64,000 nt of DNA. Origin: Istiophorus platypterus (taxonomy: Eukaryota; Chordata; Actinopteri; Istiophoriformes; Istiophoridae). The notes beneath the pieces are model-generated. The model ran no database searches, had not been told where the DNA came from, and saw nothing but the letters and a program-made list of their open reading frames with translations. Below are positions 61,199 to 64,000 of the stretch, one piece after another. Both the position numbers and the translations under genes were made by a program. Numbering within the stretch: the first letter of the stretch is position 1; every line of letters begins with the position of its first letter. The stretch spans positions 13,076,001-13,140,000 of the forward strand of contig CM029115.1 in assembly GCA_016859345.1 (NCBI GenBank), read 5' to 3'.

Positions 61199-64000
61199 AT
61201 GGTGGCACTTGTTTTCTTATTTCCTGAGTAAAACTGCGTCAGATTTAATGCACTGATCACCTAAAACTGCTTTGTCACATGCTTAGAGAAGGCCGATAAG
61301 TGATTTTGTCATAAGAGCCAGTTGGGGGCTTTGCATAAGCGTGAGCACGCAAATCTGTGTGAGAGCAAGATGACAGGAGAGCTCGCTGCTCTGTCAGTAG
61401 TGAATGTCAGATGGTCTCAGCAAATGAGTACTACTCCACAATGTGTCTGCTTTTTTGCAGTTAAAAGAGAGGGAATCCTCTCATCAGATTATGCTACAGC
61501 CTCACTCGGTCATACACAAACGCATGCACACACACGCACATACCTACACACTCTTACTCTCTTGTTCATTAGCCAGGCCTACATCTCTAAATCCTCCTTG
61601 CACTAGCCCATCAGTGTCAGTTCTAGGTGGGCTGGGCTGCAGGCTGCTCTGTCATTGGATGGGGGCTGAGTGGGAAGTGCCCCACTATTGGCTGCTGCCA
61701 ACTAGTAAAATTCTTCTGTTACCATGGTTGCAGGGTGAGCTGCCCAAATGTGTCTCAGTGTATCTAGTGGTGCTGATGGAACTGTTGGCACCACCGATGC
61801 TGTGCTGAAAAAAATCCCCCCTCCGATGGAAGTCGGGGGCTGCAGTGGGGCTGCACCCAAATCACTCTCCACTGATGCCTGTAAATGAGCCCACATGGCC
61901 CCACTCCACCTCCTGCACAAGAGAGAGAATGAGATAGATCACCAGGGCTGTGATCACAATGAAACTGCAGCGAAACACATCCTGCATGAAGGATGTACTG
62001 TAGAGGCAGAGCTACACTTACAGGGGAAAACAGAATCATCAATCTCGTGTGCAATGCATGGAATTTCTCGTCACTTCGAGTGTCATACTATAGTTTTCAC
62101 CAAGCCCCGGGTACAAAGATGGTATAGAAAAATATACCACACCATCACTAATGAAATAAAAGGGGGTGATGATGAAAGGCTGACAGCCGGAATGAACAGA
62201 CAATAATTCCGGTGAGATTATTGAAACTCAAAAAGGGGTTTCGATCAGTGATAAATGGGGGAATTAAAATGTTACATGAAAATGTTACATGAAACATAAA
62301 GAGTATGAAAACACATTTATATACGTGTTGGCTTTTTTTTCACAAAAACAATTTTGTATGCCACTTTTTATAAAATTATAAAGCTACAGTTTATTCCACC
62401 TGGTCAGTAGGTGGAGCCCCCATGCTGGAGAAAAGAAAGGAAATGTTTGGAAATGCAATGAATTTAAACTTACCCAGGTAATATTTCGTCTCTGTTTTTT
62501 CTTCATGCCCGACAAAAATGTGCAAAATCCTTTCAAACCTTAGCGCTTTATATAACATTATTATTAAATCTTACCCGCTGTGGCATATGTGCATGCCAGA
62601 AATATTTCAGTAAAATTATAGAAGAGTTAAAAACCAAAATATTTGAAGAACTGGATCAATGTTATGCTAGTGTATCAGGAGATAAAGACTGCAATGGAGA
62701 TATAGTGGTGGAGAATTGTACCCAGAGAGTGTGTGAGGAGGACAGGGCTTATGAATTGTGGTGCTTAGCTGGGGCCTGCGAGTCTAATATTCTCAAACTA
62801 AAACAAACTACTTTTCAAGGAAAATGTTCCAAAAATTTGGGATGATTGCTTATTTGGAGATCATGATGTGTATCTTTCCTTACTAAGGTAAAGAAGCCCT
62901 ACAATAAAAAACCCAGCTGCAATTACTGCTATGTTGACAAAATGTTGAGTAGTTTATAGGTTTTACAGGTGGGTGTGTGCCTGCGTGAAAAAAACATAAC
63001 CAGTCAATAGACTTCAGTTAAAATGACCTCAGGTTTTGTTGAATGACAACACTAACTGTATAATTGTAACAATTTTAGTGACATTGTGAATATGTTTTCA
63101 CATTATTCTTAGAAGATGAACTGAAATAACTGTACATATGTCTGTATCTCTGATAAAAAGCTAAGACGCTATAACTAACTCTGTGACATTTTGCTTTTTG
63201 CTTTAAAGACAAGAAGGCAAACATAGACACCAACAAGACGAAGTAGCACTGGACACACTATGAAAATTACAGGCAATGGTTGGCAACAGACATTCAACCA
63301 CAGTCCAACAAATGCTCTTGATGGCCAAACAATGGCCAACCGCCCTTTGAAGGAGCTTTGAAGTGTATCATGAAGTGTAGATGGAGTGGGTGGGACTATG
63401 GTGATTATACTCTCTAACTGTTGATTCCTCCTCCCAAATTCTGCCCACTTCCTCAAACCTGCATAAATCTGTGTTTGACCACAGCAAATGTCCTGGTTGC
63501 ACACGTTGGAAGACAAAAGGACAAGTTTGTGGAAAGAAATCACAGCCCGCCCTATCATTTGTCCGTGCCCAGTTATGCTAACAAAGTACTTCATCTCTTG
63601 TTATACCAACATCTGTAGCACAACTTCTTGAAGTAGCACAATTCCTTATGTTGACTCTTGGCTCCCTCTCCATCTCTATGCCAACAAATTCACCTATGAG
63701 TTGTTTTAAGGCTCAGCCTTTATACATGTGAATCTAGGTTTTTAATGTTATTTCCGGTTGTATTATGGTTAACCCTTCATGTGCCCCACTTGATGTGGAT
63801 TACACAAACACTATTAATCCTAAGGAAGTCTGCAAAAGTATCTATGCAGCACCATGTTTACAATTTATGGCAAATTTACCTTTTCTGTAACTATTTCTTT
63901 TCAGAGAAAACTATTTAAAAGATTCAAGCTTCTTCATAGCTCTCGTCATGACTGCTTATTTCCTGAGGGCTGCAGTGTCCCCCCAAAGTACAACAATAAG
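61199..64000. other. Intergenic region downstream of setbp1
   Basis: About 2.8 kb. 61.55-61.95 kb is somewhat GC-richer, with pieces such as CTGCAGTGGGGCTGCACCC, but no open frame or splice pattern I recognise. The rest is AT-rich. No gene called. Confidence 0.5.

Noticed and set aside
61600..61960. GC-richer patch as an exon of a downstream gene
   Set aside because: No splice-site pair plus open frame with recognisable protein could be assembled on either strand.
1..64000. CRISPR arrays, operons, prophage or bacterial defence systems
   Set aside because: The window is vertebrate nuclear DNA with spliced genes; the regular repeats present are microsatellites without spacers.

Overview
This window is vertebrate nuclear DNA, almost certainly from a ray-finned fish. 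The protein matches are teleost-like, introns range from about 75 bp to 14 kb, CpG-rich promoter stretches are present, (CA)n/(GT)n and pentanucleotide microsatellites are very dense, and there is a Harbinger-type MITE. A percomorph is my best guess, but the sequence does not name the species. Bacterial features (operons, ribosome binding sites, CRISPR) do not apply. All gene calls come from reading splice sites and comparing translated exons with family sequences I know; no database search was run.

Three genes are supported. (1) On the minus strand at the left edge is the 5' end of serinc5. Its 9-codon first coding exon lies at 10416-10442, in a CpG-rich promoter region. The start of exon 2 lies at 1-52, so a 10.4 kb first intron fills 53-10415. 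(2) On the minus strand at about 12965-18450 is a complete cdk7, with 12 coding exons that join without a frame error into 343 residues. All catalytic motifs are intact. (3) On the plus strand, from about 26.2 to 61.2 kb, is a complete setbp1 (SET-binding protein 1). It has a non-coding first exon in a CpG-rich region, a 5.97 kb intron, six coding exons that join into 1523 residues, and a 3'UTR of about 4.4 kb ending at an AATAAA at 61175.

Layout: 1-10.8 kb serinc5 5' end (minus), with a 519 bp Harbinger-like element in its intron; 10.8-12.95 kb intergenic; 12.95-18.45 kb cdk7 (minus); 18.45-26.2 kb divergent intergenic region rich in microsatellites; 26.2-61.2 kb setbp1 (plus); 61.2-64 kb intergenic with no recognised gene. 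The genes do not form a pathway: CDK7 is the CAK/TFIIH kinase, SERINC5 a multipass membrane protein, and SETBP1 an AT-hook chromatin protein. As I recall, human CDK7 and SERINC5 are both on chromosome 5 and SETBP1 is on chromosome 18, so the cdk7/setbp1 adjacency would be a fish-lineage junction.

I found no new biological system. The points most worth following up are in setbp1. Three short introns interrupt what I recall as one giant human exon, and one of them is flanked by a direct AGGTAC repeat. The DSGIGT degron is perfectly conserved. The C-terminus lacks the proline-rich tail, the putative HCF1-binding motif has lost its acidic residue, and an 18-codon upstream ORF spans the predicted 5'UTR splice junction.
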